The notes under the pieces were generated by a model, which saw nothing but the letters and a program-made list of their open reading frames with translations, made no database searches and had not been told where the DNA came from. From assembly GCA_021847105.1 (NCBI GenBank), contig JAJZUT010000009.1, positions 1 through 64,000 on the forward strand: a stretch of 64,000 bases of DNA, written 5' to 3'. Position 1 is the stretch's first letter. Each line of letters opens with the position of its first letter. Both the position numbers and the translations under genes were made by a program. The stretch is from Pseudomonadota bacterium (lineage in GTDB: Bacteria > Pseudomonadota > Gammaproteobacteria > Steroidobacterales > Steroidobacteraceae). This document shows, piece after piece, positions 8,196 through 18,863 of this stretch.

Positions 8196-9442
8196 GCGAG
8201 CCTCTCTTCAGCGTGCGGCAGCAACGCGCGCAACCATATCACCGCCAAGCCAAATGACAGCGCCGCAAATACGAGAAATGGCGTGTAGCGACCTCCTGCC
8301 GCGAGGTGAACGCCCAACAGCCACACCACGGCCATTCCTGCCAAGTTGCCGCTAAGCGCCCCAAGACTGGTCACAGTACCTACACGCTCCGGCTCCACGA
8401 CATCGGTAATGAGCGCAAACAGATTCACCGAAAATCCTTGGTGAGCAACGATCCCAAGACCGAGCAACGCGACGGCGCCCCATAACCAATGCATCTCCGT
8501 CACGCCGAGCAGTGACAGCGCTACGAACGCGCACACGGACATCACTCGATATCGGGACCGCACGGCTCCGCAGCCTCGCGCCACGAGCCAGGAGGACGCC
8601 CAACCGCCGCTCACCGAGCCGACGATCGCCGCGGCATAGATCGCAGCAAGCGGAACCCCCATCGAGCGCACCGTCAGGTGAAAATCGCGATGCAGCAAAT
8701 CCGGCGTCCAGAACAAGAGCAGCCACCAGACCTGGTCGATGAGCGCCTTCGCTCCGAGTATGGCCCAGATTCGCCGCTCACCAAGCAACGCTCGATAGTG
8801 AGCGAAGCGCCGGTAGCTCGTTGTCCCGCTCGGTCGTTCTGCTGACCTGTAGCCACGCATGAAGGCAAGCCAGGCGATGGTCCACAGCAAACCAACTCCA
8901 CCGACGGCGACGAACGCCGCGCGCCAGCCGAGAGTCACGGCAAGCGCCGGGACGATCAGAGGCGTAATGATCGCGCCAAGGCTGTTCGACGCGTTAATCC
9001 AGCCCAACGCCCGCGCGCGCGGCTGCGGCGCGAAGCATTCTCCGACCGTCTTGATAACCGCGGGCGTCGCAATCGCCTCCGTGACACCGAGCCCGGCTCT
9101 AACCACGACAAATTCGGTAGTCGTTCGGGCGAGCGCATGCGCCGCGGAGATCAGACTGAATGACGCCACGCCGATCGCGTTTGCCCGCTTAAGCCCAATC
9201 CGGTCGACCAGCTCTCCGGCGAACAGACAGGAAATCGCCGTGGCCAGCTGAAACGCTGCAATGATCGTTCCGTAAGTTGCATCGGTCCAGCCGACGCTGT
9301 GTTCGATCATCGGCTTGAGAATCGCAATGATTTGCCGGTCGGCATAGTTGATGATGCCAGCAAACGATAGCAATACGACGAGCTTGGTACGCAGTGTCGA
9401 ATCGACACTTACCGCAGAATCGGTTGCGGCGACTGTATTCAT
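8192..9442 (-). CDS. MFS permease, anion/sugar-acid symporter (ACS)-like, paralogue of 11378-12616
   Basis: The protein has 416 residues and 12 predicted hydrophobic segments. The N-terminus has NYADRQIIAILKPM, typical of hexuronate/anion:cation symporter-like permeases. It is clearly related to the permease at 11378-12616: both share NYADRQIIA(I/V)LKPM, FQLATA and a G-(V/I)-T-E block after TM4. It overlaps the Gfo/Idh gene by 4 bp. It probably moves an anionic sugar such as sulfoquinovose, its glyceryl glycoside or a 3-keto derivative across the inner membrane. Having two paralogues in one operon suggests two related substrates. Confidence 0.85.
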   Translation of the reverse strand: MNTVAATDSAVSVDSTLRTKLVVLLSFAGIINYADRQIIAILKPMIEHSVGWTDATYGTIIAAFQLATAISCLFAGELVDRIGLKRANAIGVASFSLISAAHALARTTTEFVVVRAGLGVTEAIATPAVIKTVGECFAPQPRARALGWINASNSLGAIITPLIVPALAVTLGWRAAFVAVGGVGLLWTIAWLAFMRGYRSAERPSGTTSYRRFAHYRALLGERRIWAILGAKALIDQVWWLLLFWTPDLLHRDFHLTVRSMGVPLAAIYAAAIVGSVSGGWASSWLVARGCGAVRSRYRVMSVCAFVALSLLGVTEMHWLWGAVALLGLGIVAHQGFSVNLFALITDVVEPERVGTVTSLGALSGNLAGMAVVWLLGVHLAAGGRYTPFLVFAALSFGLAVIWLRALLPHAEERLA

Positions 9443-9800
9443 CTTGCGTTTATAGCCCTGGCTACGACTTGCCTCAATTCCTTCATCTCAGCTCCTGCGC
9501 GCCCTGTCGCAAAAGATGTTCAACATGAACCAGCATCTGGTCATGCTGGTCACGCCTGAAGTCCCGTTTCAAACGACTTCTGCTTGTAAGCCCAGTCGAT
9601 CACTGAGACGCGGAGCAGCCATGCGACCGCCGCACTATCAATCCCTTGCCGGTGGATTGAGACTACGGCCGCGAGGAGCGCTGCCGGTCCATTGTGTCGC
9701 GATTCTTCGATAACCCCACCCTCGGCAAATGTCCCCACCCGGTGACGCGGTGTCTTACGCACCAAGACCGGAAGCGATTCCCAAGCACAGTGGGACCGCT
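9443..9800. other. 358-bp spacer between glpD-like gene and MFS gene; no convincing gene
   Basis: No convincing CDS is present. An 84-codon minus-strand frame (9550-9804) runs into the end of the upstream gene without a ribosome site or recognisable domain. An 8-bp inverted repeat (ACCAGCAT at 9529-9536 and ATGCTGGT at 9543-9550) could form a hairpin. The spacer splits the left arm into two gene blocks (14.6-9.8 kb and 9.4-4.0 kb). Either there is read-through or a promoter here that I cannot identify; no 17-bp operator copy is present. Confidence 0.5.
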
Positions 9801-11372
9801 TCAATGGTCGCCCGGCCGCGCCAGAGCGGCATCATCGACATGGGGTGTTCTTCCCGCTGCGGCCGCCAGCCACCGTTCGACACGCTGTTCGGCCTGCCGC
9901 CCGATCCTCAGACCGAGCTTCGAGCGCCGGTACAGCACGTCCTGTGCGCTGCGCGCCCACTCCCGAGTCCGCAGGTAGTCAAGTTCGGCCTCGTAGAGCT
10001 GCGGAGCGACCTCCTCACCGAGATCGGCAAGACATCGTGCGCTGCCCATGATTTTCTCGATACGCGTCCCATACGCCCGGCACATGCGGCGAGTCATGGG
10101 TGCGGCAGCGAATCCATACCGTGCAATCTGTGACGCCGCAAATGCACCCGGATCCGAGTCAGGCAGCTCCCCACCTGGCAGCACCGCGCCGCGCGTCCAG
10201 GCCCGGTTCGCTAACCCGAGGTGCGGCAGAAGCTCGGCGAGTGCATGCTCAGCAAGACGGCGGTAGGTGGTGAGCTTACCGCCGAAGACGGACAGGAGAG
10301 GCGCCATGTTCGGTTGGGCATCGATATCGAACACGTAATCCCTCGTCACCGTAGAAGCACTGACGCCACCGTCGTCATAGAGCGGTCGAACGCCCGCCCA
10401 ATCCCACACGACCTGGTCAGGAGTCACTGGTGCTTTCAGGTATTCACCGAGGACACCGCAGAGGTAGGCGACTTCTTCGGCGCTGGCACGGACCAGCGCG
10501 GGGTCCGCATCATAGGGAACATCCGTCGTTCCAACGAGCGTGAAGGATTCCTCGTACGGAATAGTGAAGACTACGCGCCCATCCCTGCCCTGCAACGTGT
10601 AGGCGTGCTCACCGGGATACAGACGAGGGACAACAATGTGGCTGCCCTTGACCAAGCGCAATGCCCTGCGCCGCGCTGCGCCGGCGCGGTCGATGACCTC
10701 CTCTACCCAAGGTCCTGCGGCATTGACCAGCGCACGGGCCTGCACCGCCGTACGCGCACCCCGCTGCGGCAGTATCTCGATCCGCCAGAGTCCACCCTCG
10801 CGCCGAGCGGCAGTAAGGGCCCAGCCCACCTCGACGCGCGCGCCGCGCTCATATGCATCCATCACATTTAGGACCACCAGACGGGCGTCATCGACGGCGC
10901 AGTCCGAGTATTCGAATGCCAAACGCAGGGAATCGTGCAGTGGCGCGAGCGGCGCGTCCCGGCCACGTCGGAGCGTTCGGGTGGCCGCGAGTCGCTTGCG
11001 CTCTCCGATGTGATCGTAGAGAAATAGTCCCGCGCGCAGCATCCACGCAGGTCGCATGCCGTGGCGAACGGGCAAAACAAATCGCAGTGGATGGACGATG
11101 TGGGGAGCCGCCGCCCAGAGCACTTCACGCTCCTTCAAGCTCTCGCGCACCAAGCGAAATTCGCGCTGCTCGAGATAGCGTAATCCACCATGAATCAGCT
11201 TCGACGAGGCAGACGAAGTGGCGCTCGCCAGATCGTTCCGCTCAAGCAGCAGAACGCTCAGCCCGCGTCCCGCGGCGTCGCGGGCGATGCCGGCACCATT
11301 TACGCCGCCACCGACCACGACAAGGTCATAGATCTCGGCATCGGTGGAGTCAGCCCGTGCCCGGTCTCGCAT
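9801..11372 (-). CDS. glpD: Glycerol-3-phosphate dehydrogenase (FAD-dependent)
   Basis: The protein has 523 residues from ATG 11372. The open frame extends much further upstream, but that part only shadows the MFS gene. The enzyme oxidises sn-glycerol 3-phosphate to dihydroxyacetone phosphate and passes electrons to quinone at the inner membrane. The N-terminus has DLVVVGGGVNGAGIARDAAG (FAD motif), followed by SSASSKLIHGGLRYLEQ, both strong GlpD signatures. Near the C-terminus, SVFGGKLTTYRRLAEHAL is also diagnostic. It sits 5 bp behind an MFS gene and two genes behind the sulfoquinovosidase. Cleavage of sulfoquinovosyl glycerol yields glycerol, so GlpD would feed that half into glycolysis. 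No glycerol kinase is in the window, so one must be encoded elsewhere. Confidence 0.92.
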   Translation of the reverse strand: MRDRARADSTDAEIYDLVVVGGGVNGAGIARDAAGRGLSVLLLERNDLASATSSASSKLIHGGLRYLEQREFRLVRESLKEREVLWAAAPHIVHPLRFVLPVRHGMRPAWMLRAGLFLYDHIGERKRLAATRTLRRGRDAPLAPLHDSLRLAFEYSDCAVDDARLVVLNVMDAYERGARVEVGWALTAARREGGLWRIEILPQRGARTAVQARALVNAAGPWVEEVIDRAGAARRRALRLVKGSHIVVPRLYPGEHAYTLQGRDGRVVFTIPYEESFTLVGTTDVPYDADPALVRASAEEVAYLCGVLGEYLKAPVTPDQVVWDWAGVRPLYDDGGVSASTVTRDYVFDIDAQPNMAPLLSVFGGKLTTYRRLAEHALAELLPHLGLANRAWTRGAVLPGGELPDSDPGAFAASQIARYGFAAAPMTRRMCRAYGTRIEKIMGSARCLADLGEEVAPQLYEAELDYLRTREWARSAQDVLYRRSKLGLRIGRQAEQRVERWLAAAAGRTPHVDDAALARPGDH

Positions 11373-11377
11373 CGGCG

Positions 11378-12616
11378 TCACAGCGCCTCCGCGTGCGCCT
11401 GTGCCTTTCGGGGCAGCACCAGCTGCAGCCACAGCAGACCGGCAAGATAGGAAAATGCCGCCACGATGAACAACGGCCGGTACCCGTAGCCGCCACCGAT
11501 CAGCCAGCCGGCCGCCTGCAATATTGCGATGCCTGCGATATTGCCTCCGAGGGCAGCGATGCTGATCAGTGTGCCGACTCGCGCCGTGGGCGTGACATCC
11601 GTCGCGAGCGCGAACAAATTGGTCGCAAAGCCCTGATGCGCCGCCAGCGTCAAGCTGAGCAGTGCCACTGCGAACCATGGATCTCGGGTAGCCAGTGCAA
11701 AGGGCAACGGTGTGACTAGCAACGCGCATACCAGCATGGTCAGCTTGCGCGCCACCACCGGATTGCGGCCGCGCGCAATCAAGCGACCGGAGGCGATCCC
11801 GCCCACCACCGAGCCGCCAGCCGCGGCGGCGTAGATCACCGCAACTGGCCCAGCAAATTGGCTCATATCGAGGTGAAACACGGTGTGGAAGAAGTCCGGC
11901 ACCCAGAACAGCAAGAACCACCACACCTGATCAGAGAGCATCTTGGCTCCGATCACCGCCCAGGTTCCCCGGTCTCGGAGCAGTTCGCGCCAAGTACCGC
12001 GGCTGTGCGGCTGGCGGACAGCGTTCTCGAGGGACTCGGGCGCAGCGATCTGCGGCTCCTCGCCGCCCGTCACCCACACCCACGCCATCACCCACAGCAA
12101 ACCGAGCGCCCCGACGATGACGAAGGCCGGCGCCCACCCCGCAGCGAGCGCCAGCGGCGGAACGACCAGTGCCGTGAAAATCGCGCCGAGATTGCTGGCG
12201 GCGTTCATCGCACCCAAAGCGAGCGAACGAGTTCGCGCGACGAACAACACCGCGACGGTCTTAACGGCAGCCGGCGTGCCGAGCGACTCGGTGATGCCGA
12301 GAGCCACTCGAGCCGTCGCAAACTGCCCAACCGTGCGGGCCAGAGCGTGGCTCATGGCAGCCAAGCTCCACGTACTCACCGCCCAGGTGTTCGCGCGCCG
12401 CCAACCGAGCCAATCGACCAGACGGCCTGCACCGAGGTAGGCGCACGCGGTGGCAAGCTGAAAGAGCGAGGTGATGTTACCGTAGTCGACGTCCGTCCAA
12501 TGCAGGTCCTGCTGCAGCATCGGCTTCAGGACGGCGATAATCTGTCGATCGGCGTAATTTAGAACACCGGAGACGATGAGCAGGAACAACAGCCATCGAC
12601 GACGGGTCTCGGTCAT
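11378..12616 (-). CDS. MFS permease, ACS-like, candidate sulfoquinovoside importer
   Basis: The protein has 412 residues and 12 predicted membrane segments. The first loop has NYADRQIIAVLKPM and a GAGRLVDWLGWRRAN stretch matching the MFS loop 2-3 motif. The gene starts 6 bp after the sulfoquinovosidase gene and ends 5 bp before glpD, so all three are one transcript from the operator at 14659. It is paralogous to the permease at 8192-9442. Its position beside the glycosidase makes import of a sulfoquinovoside (probably sulfoquinovosyl glycerol) the best guess; substrate specificity cannot be read from sequence. Confidence 0.87.
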   Translation of the reverse strand: MTETRRRWLLFLLIVSGVLNYADRQIIAVLKPMLQQDLHWTDVDYGNITSLFQLATACAYLGAGRLVDWLGWRRANTWAVSTWSLAAMSHALARTVGQFATARVALGITESLGTPAAVKTVAVLFVARTRSLALGAMNAASNLGAIFTALVVPPLALAAGWAPAFVIVGALGLLWVMAWVWVTGGEEPQIAAPESLENAVRQPHSRGTWRELLRDRGTWAVIGAKMLSDQVWWFLLFWVPDFFHTVFHLDMSQFAGPVAVIYAAAAGGSVVGGIASGRLIARGRNPVVARKLTMLVCALLVTPLPFALATRDPWFAVALLSLTLAAHQGFATNLFALATDVTPTARVGTLISIAALGGNIAGIAILQAAGWLIGGGYGYRPLFIVAAFSYLAGLLWLQLVLPRKAQAHAEAL

Positions 12617-12622
12617 GCAACC

Positions 12623-14641
12623 TCAGCAGGCAGTGAGTCCATCAAACAACTCCCGGTACGCACTGTCGATGCGATAAAACACGGGTGGCTGACCGAGCGG
12701 CGCTGCCACCTCAACGGTCTGTCCGCCGGTGAACTGCGCGCCACTCCAAAGGTGACGCCAAGTGGCATCAGCCGGGAGGTAGGCACTCCATCTGCTCTCA
12801 CCCGGCGCAATGACCGGCGCGACCAGCAGGTCGCTGCCGAGCAGGTAGCTGGTTTGGCCTTCGTAAGCGTTTGGATCGTCCTCGAAATGCAGGAACAGCG
12901 GACGCTGCAGCGGCAGTCCGCTCGCGACCGCCTCGGCGCTGAGGGCATTGAGGTACGGAGCGAGGTGCCGATGGATGCGCGTCATCCGCGCAAAATGCGC
13001 GAGAACCTGCGGGTCCTCGTCAATTTGCAGGTTGTCGCGCGGCCGGTTGCCTTCATGCGAGCGCATGACGGCGGTGAATGCCGCCATTTCCGCCCATCGC
13101 TGCAGAAGCTCCGCTGTGCGCACGTTACCGTACAGGCTTGTATAGCCGCCGATGTCACTGTGATGATAGGCATTGCCGAGCAAACCGGAAGACAGCGCCG
13201 CACAAATGACGGTCTGCAGCCCATCGTGCCGGCTGAAGTCCACGGACTGATCGCCCGCCCAGAGCAGCGGACAATGCCGCTGGACGCCACTGAAGCCGGC
13301 GCGCATGAAGAACACGATCTCGCCGGTCTTGGAGCGGCGCGCGACGGCCTCGGCGTTGACGCGCGCCCAGAGCGTCGGCCAGGCGTTGTGGGCCAGGGCA
13401 CCTGGTTCACCGGAGGCGAGCCGCACGTCGACCGGCAGGTACTCACCAAAATCGGCCATCCAGCCAGAGAGGCCAAAATCGATCAGATTGCGTCCGATGA
13501 CCTCTTCCTCAAACCATTCACGGGCCTCCGCGCGCGTGAAATCCAGCATGCCGCAGGTGAACTCCCCGAAATCGACCAGATAAGGCTCATCCCGATCGAG
13601 ACGCTGCACCAATAATCCGGCCGCAGCGGCGCGCGGATACAGCGTGCCGTCGACACACAGATATGGGTTGACGTAACCCAGAAAGCGGATGCCTCGGTTG
13701 CGCAGCTCGGCGATGCGCTCATCGAGACGCGGATAGCGTTCGAAATTGCATTTCCAGTCCCAGTACAAACGGGTACCGAAGCTCGTTTGACGCACCCCGA
13801 CCCAGTCCTCGCACCACAGACCCGACACTGCCGCACCCGCTGCCTCGATACGTGCCAGTCGCTCGAAACTGCGCTCGCCGTCCTTCAATCCAATGATCGC
13901 CCCGGTGCGGATCCACTGCGGCAATGGCGGCTGGCGGCCGAAATGCTCCGATAGCCGACCCACCAACGTGGCAAAGCGATCGGCAGCCCAAATCTCGATC
14001 CGCTGCGGAACCGCCCAGACTTCGATTTCGTGGAAGGACTCGTGCCTGAAGTCAAAGGCACTGAATGCAGTGGTGTCGACATGCAGGGCATAACGACGTG
14101 AAGAAAGGTACGTCGGTTGCGGGTAGTTCGTGGTGTAGTAATCACCTCCTGCGCCGCCATGCCGGTCAGCCTGAAAAGTGATTTCCGTGCTCTTGTCGCG
14201 GCCCACCCCGGGCTCGGAAGTCCAAAGCGGGAAGCGCCGGCCGCGCAGATCAAAATAAGACAGCTGCTCCCCGCCGCCCCAGACGCGCTCACCGGGCTGC
14301 GCGTGGAGGCGTAACCAGAAGCGGTTCAGCCTGCGGTCATGCGCCGTAAAGCGCAAGGACAAACGCTCAGCGCCCTCCTCGAGTGACACTTCGAGAAGCG
14401 GTGGAGTGCCCTCAGCCTCGCCGAACGTGACATGCACGCCGCGCGCATCCCGACGCAGCTGAGCATGCGCCAGCGGCAGTCGCTCGCTGAGATAATCTTC
14501 GAGATGAAAATTTCCCTTGCGCATGCGGTAGGTTGCATCGCCGCGGCCCACGAACACGCATGGCAGAGCTTCTCGGTGGCGCAGCAGCACCTGCCCACGG
14601 AGCACCAGATCGAATCCATCGTCTAGCTTTATAATATTCAT
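12623..14641 (-). CDS. yihQ: GH31 sulfoquinovosidase (YihQ/SqgA type)
   Basis: The protein has 672 residues and no signal peptide, so it is cytoplasmic. It hydrolyses alpha-sulfoquinovosides, such as sulfoquinovosyl glycerol from the plant lipid SQDG, releasing sulfoquinovose. Landmarks of E. coli YihQ are present. The sulfonate-binding Arg and Trp are three apart (RLYW, Arg291 and Trp294). The nucleophile Asp397 is in GWMADFGEY and the acid/base Asp464 in LLWAGDQ; Tyr500 is in HHSDIGGY. The Asp-to-Asp spacing of 67 and the Asp-to-Tyr spacing of 36 equal the YihQ D405-D472-Y508 spacings. Ordinary GH31 alpha-glucosidases lack the Arg/Trp pair. It is first in the left operon, directly behind operator 2. 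Confidence 0.93.
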   Translation of the reverse strand: MNIIKLDDGFDLVLRGQVLLRHREALPCVFVGRGDATYRMRKGNFHLEDYLSERLPLAHAQLRRDARGVHVTFGEAEGTPPLLEVSLEEGAERLSLRFTAHDRRLNRFWLRLHAQPGERVWGGGEQLSYFDLRGRRFPLWTSEPGVGRDKSTEITFQADRHGGAGGDYYTTNYPQPTYLSSRRYALHVDTTAFSAFDFRHESFHEIEVWAVPQRIEIWAADRFATLVGRLSEHFGRQPPLPQWIRTGAIIGLKDGERSFERLARIEAAGAAVSGLWCEDWVGVRQTSFGTRLYWDWKCNFERYPRLDERIAELRNRGIRFLGYVNPYLCVDGTLYPRAAAAGLLVQRLDRDEPYLVDFGEFTCGMLDFTRAEAREWFEEEVIGRNLIDFGLSGWMADFGEYLPVDVRLASGEPGALAHNAWPTLWARVNAEAVARRSKTGEIVFFMRAGFSGVQRHCPLLWAGDQSVDFSRHDGLQTVICAALSSGLLGNAYHHSDIGGYTSLYGNVRTAELLQRWAEMAAFTAVMRSHEGNRPRDNLQIDEDPQVLAHFARMTRIHRHLAPYLNALSAEAVASGLPLQRPLFLHFEDDPNAYEGQTSYLLGSDLLVAPVIAPGESRWSAYLPADATWRHLWSGAQFTGGQTVEVAAPLGQPPVFYRIDSAYRELFDGLTAC

Positions 14642-14658
14642 AGTGTGCGCAGATTAGA

Positions 14659-14675
14659 CTTATATCTTATATAAG
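14659..14675. promoter_or_regulatory. Regulon operator 2 (17-bp palindrome between sulfoquinovosidase and gntR)
   Basis: CTTATATCTTATATAAG lies 17 bp upstream of the sulfoquinovosidase start, in the 164-bp region divergent to the GntR regulator gene. It is identical to operator 3 and the reverse complement of operator 1. A bound regulator would block the leftward promoter and might also autoregulate gntR, whose start is 130 bp away. Confidence 0.88.
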
Positions 14676-14805
14676 ACCTCACTCCCGGTGCAAGCGCGAT
14701 CGGCAATGCAGACCGCAAATCGCGCAGCACTACTGAGCCGGCCGGTAAAGCGGGTAAAGTAGCCACACGCGAAACTGCCGCGCCATCAGCGAAACAGGAC
14801 TGCCC

Positions 14806-15525
14806 GTGAGCGAGACACCCGGATATCGGCCCCTGTACCGTCAGGTTTACGACATTGTCGTGCGCCGCGTAGCCCAGGGCGTGTGGCGTCCCGGGGAAGC
14901 GCTACCGAGCGAGCAGAGCCTGGCGCGCGAATTGGGCGTGAGCCAGGGCACGATGCGCAAGGTCCTCGATGCACTTACCGCCGAAAAGGTGCTCGAACGG
15001 CGTCAGGGCAAAGGCACGTTCATTGCGGAAAACACACAGGAGCGTGCGCAGTTCCGTTTCTTCCGCATCGCCCACCCCGGCGGCAAGCGACTGACTCCAT
15101 CGCTAGGGACAGAAGCCGCCCGCGTACGCGCGGCGCGTTCAGTGGAGCGTGATCGGCTTGAACTCACGCGTGATGCCCGCGTCGTGGAGATCACTCGCGT
15201 ACGACATATCGAAGGGGCACCCGCAATCCGTGAAGTGATCATCCTGCCGGCGGCCATGTTCCCGGGCATCGAGAAGCACATGCCGCTGCCGAACAGCCTG
15301 TACACGCTTTATCAATCGGGTTTCGGAGTCACCATCGTCGCGACGCATGAGGAGTTGAGCGCGCAACTCGCAAGCGGCGAAGACCACCGGCACCTGGGCA
15401 TCACAGTGGGCGCACCTGTCCTGGTAATCGATCGGATCGCCGTCGACTTGACCGAACGCAAAGTCGAATGGCGCGTCAGTCGGGTAAACTCGGAGAATCT
15501 CGTTTACGCGATCACCATTACCTGA
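14806..15525 (+). CDS. GntR-family transcriptional regulator, HutC subfamily (UTRA domain)
   Basis: The protein has 239 residues. An N-terminal winged helix (about residues 9-73) has PLYRQVYDIVVRRV, LPSEQSLARELGVSQGT (recognition helix around 46-57) and RRQGKGTFI. A UTRA effector domain follows (about 90-235), including EITRVRHIEG and VLVIDRIAVDL. HutC-type regulators are usually repressors released by a pathway metabolite. It sits between the two halves of the cluster, next to one of three identical 17-bp palindromes, and is the only intact GntR regulator in the window. It is therefore the likely repressor of the regulon. The inducer may be sulfoquinovose or a sulfogluconate-type intermediate (inference). 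It converges with the SDR gene, whose stop is 5 bp away. Confidence 0.9.
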   Translation: MSETPGYRPLYRQVYDIVVRRVAQGVWRPGEALPSEQSLARELGVSQGTMRKVLDALTAEKVLERRQGKGTFIAENTQERAQFRFFRIAHPGGKRLTPSLGTEAARVRAARSVERDRLELTRDARVVEITRVRHIEGAPAIREVIILPAAMFPGIEKHMPLPNSLYTLYQSGFGVTIVATHEELSAQLASGEDHRHLGITVGAPVLVIDRIAVDLTERKVEWRVSRVNSENLVYAITIT

Positions 15526-15530
15526 GCGCG

Positions 15531-17160
<1,630 letters not shown>

Positions 17161-17164
<4 letters not shown>

Positions 17165-18042
17165 GTGCGGGTCTCCAGTTCGATGCATACCGTACCCGAG
17201 AGCACTTGGCCCGGAGCCAGCTCGTGATATCCCGATCCCACCGCCTGCGGCCGATGCACCGCGTCGGCAATGTGGCTGACCGGCTCTATGCCGATAAAGT
17301 CTCGCCCGGTTGGCGTAAAAACCCGCAGTACCGAGAAAGCTTCCGTGGCGGTGAGCCGGATCGGACCCACCGGCCCGCCAGCGAGGCGCGCCCGGCCGCG
17401 CCAGTGGTAAAAGTCGTTGTCGAGACGCAGACCGGCGACCTGGCGCGGTGCGCTGAAGTCCGATTGCGCACGCTCGAGCGGCCGCTGCGGCAGCATGTCA
17501 GGACCGTTGGCCCAAGCGCCGCCCGAATCGAACTGCAATGTCTGCCCGGGCCAGAGCGCAAAATTCGGATGCAGACCAATCCCTGCCGGCCACGTCTCGC
17601 GGTCCCGATTTTCAACCGACAGCGCAATTTGCAGGCCGCGTGCGCCCAACACAAACCGCAAGCGCGCCTGGAAGGCAAAGGGCCAGGCCATAGGATCGTC
17701 GGCCGCATAATCGAGCACTAACTCTGCCGAGGTGGGGCCGCGCGCCTTCGTCTGCCAGGGCCGCTGCCAGCCTATTCCGTGTAGCGCATGCGGCTCTGGG
17801 GGGAAATTCGCACGCAGCGCATAGTCCCGCTCCGCGAGCCGCAGGCGCCCGCTGCCGATGCGATTTGCATAGGGCACCAGAGGATAACAGCCGGTCGCAC
17901 GCACGCCGATAGCGGCGAGCCCGGCGGACGTCGCCGCCCTGAGCACGCTGTGTCCGGCACAGCTCAGACTCAAAATCGACGCTCCAAGTGCCGGATCAAT
18001 GGCTGCATGCCACGGCTCGGCACTCAACTCGAGGCATTCCAT
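17161..18042 (-). CDS. Aldose 1-epimerase family protein, candidate sulfoquinovose mutarotase
   Basis: The protein has 293 residues from ATG 18042, 7 bp after the aldolase stop. The longer open frame only shadows the aldolase gene. The galactose-mutarotase fold is recognisable from HALHGIGWQRPW and GIGLHPNF (conserved histidines) and the late IGIEPVSH segment with the conserved Glu. It would interconvert alpha- and beta-sulfoquinovose. The glycosidase releases the alpha anomer and the dehydrogenase may need the other. Sulfoglycolytic clusters in several bacteria include such a mutarotase. It is in the middle of the leftward operon. Confidence 0.82.
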
Positions 18043-18049
18043 CGCAGCA

Positions 18050-18847
18050 TCAATACAGTGGCGCACTGGCCGGAGTGCGTAAGCCCCTACCCAAATCATC
18101 GAGCCACTCTCGGGCGCGCCCGGTGAGCAGCGCCAGATCAGAGGCGATTGCACTCCAGGTATATCCGTAGTCGAGGAAGCGCTGCACCATTGGCGGGTTG
18201 CCGCCGACGATGCCAATGGGTTTGCCGATCGCGCGCGCCCTGCTCGCCGCTCGCGCAATCATGGCCTGAACGTCCGCGTGGCCAATCTCTCCGATATGCC
18301 CCATCGCGGCAGCGAGGTCTCCCGGTCCGACGAACAGAGAGTCGACCCCTGGCACCGCCGCGATCTGCTCAAGCGCGTCGATTGCCTCCGGGGTTTCAAG
18401 CTGAATGACCACCGCAATCCCGCCATTGGCATCGCGCAGGTAATGCTGACTATGGCCGTAGTGCGACGCTCGATGCATCGCCGCTACACCCCGCACACCC
18501 TGCGGTGGGTACCGGGTGTAGGAGACCGCAGCGTGCGCCTGCTCGGCCGTCTGGATGAATGGGAACATGATGTTCCTCGCGCCGGCATCCAGAACCTGCT
18601 TGACCAGCACCTGGTCGCTATTTGCAAGCCGCACGAGCGGGACAGCGGGTGTTGCAGCAAGCGCGCGCAGCAGCTCCACGGTGCTGGCGATGTGCAGCGG
18701 ACTGTGTTCCATGTCGACGACCAGGAAATCGAAGCCGCAGTACCCCATGGCCTCGGCCACAGCCGCCGAGGCGGCCATGAGCCACGAGCCGATCGCGGGC
18801 CGCTCGGTCGCTTGCAGCACAGTTTCACGGAACTCATTCGCCGTCAT
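18050..18847 (-). CDS. HpcH/HpaI-family class II aldolase, candidate KDSG aldolase
   Basis: The protein has 265 residues from ATG 18847. The frame open upstream of it is a shadow of the dehydratase gene. Family blocks are FLVVDMEHSP, VRLANSD, RGVAAMHRASHYG, VVIQLETPEAI and FVGPGDLAAAMG, containing the divalent-metal Glu and Asp ligands. The enzyme would cleave 2-keto-3,6-dideoxy-6-sulfogluconate into pyruvate and 3-sulfolactaldehyde, the key C-C cleavage of the sulfo-Entner-Doudoroff route, where HpcH/HpaI-type aldolases have been assigned. It lies 16 bp behind the dehydratase gene. The homologous 2-keto-3-deoxy-glucarate aldolase reaction is the alternative. Confidence 0.86.
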   Translation of the reverse strand: MTANEFRETVLQATERPAIGSWLMAASAAVAEAMGYCGFDFLVVDMEHSPLHIASTVELLRALAATPAVPLVRLANSDQVLVKQVLDAGARNIMFPFIQTAEQAHAAVSYTRYPPQGVRGVAAMHRASHYGHSQHYLRDANGGIAVVIQLETPEAIDALEQIAAVPGVDSLFVGPGDLAAAMGHIGEIGHADVQAMIARAASRARAIGKPIGIVGGNPPMVQRFLDYGYTWSAIASDLALLTGRAREWLDDLGRGLRTPASAPLY

Positions 18848-18863
18848 ATGCAGGCACCTTCTG

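Noticed and set aside
9550..9804. 84-codon minus-strand frame between glpD and the MFS gene
   Set aside because: No ribosome site or recognised domain, and it runs over the glpD stop.
11373..11924. N-terminal extension of the GlpD frame
   Set aside because: It lies inside the MFS gene in another frame; GlpD motifs begin right after ATG 11372.
12623..14641. Alpha-glucosidase or alpha-xylosidase
   Set aside because: The sulfonate-binding Arg/Trp pair and YihQ-like spacings are present.
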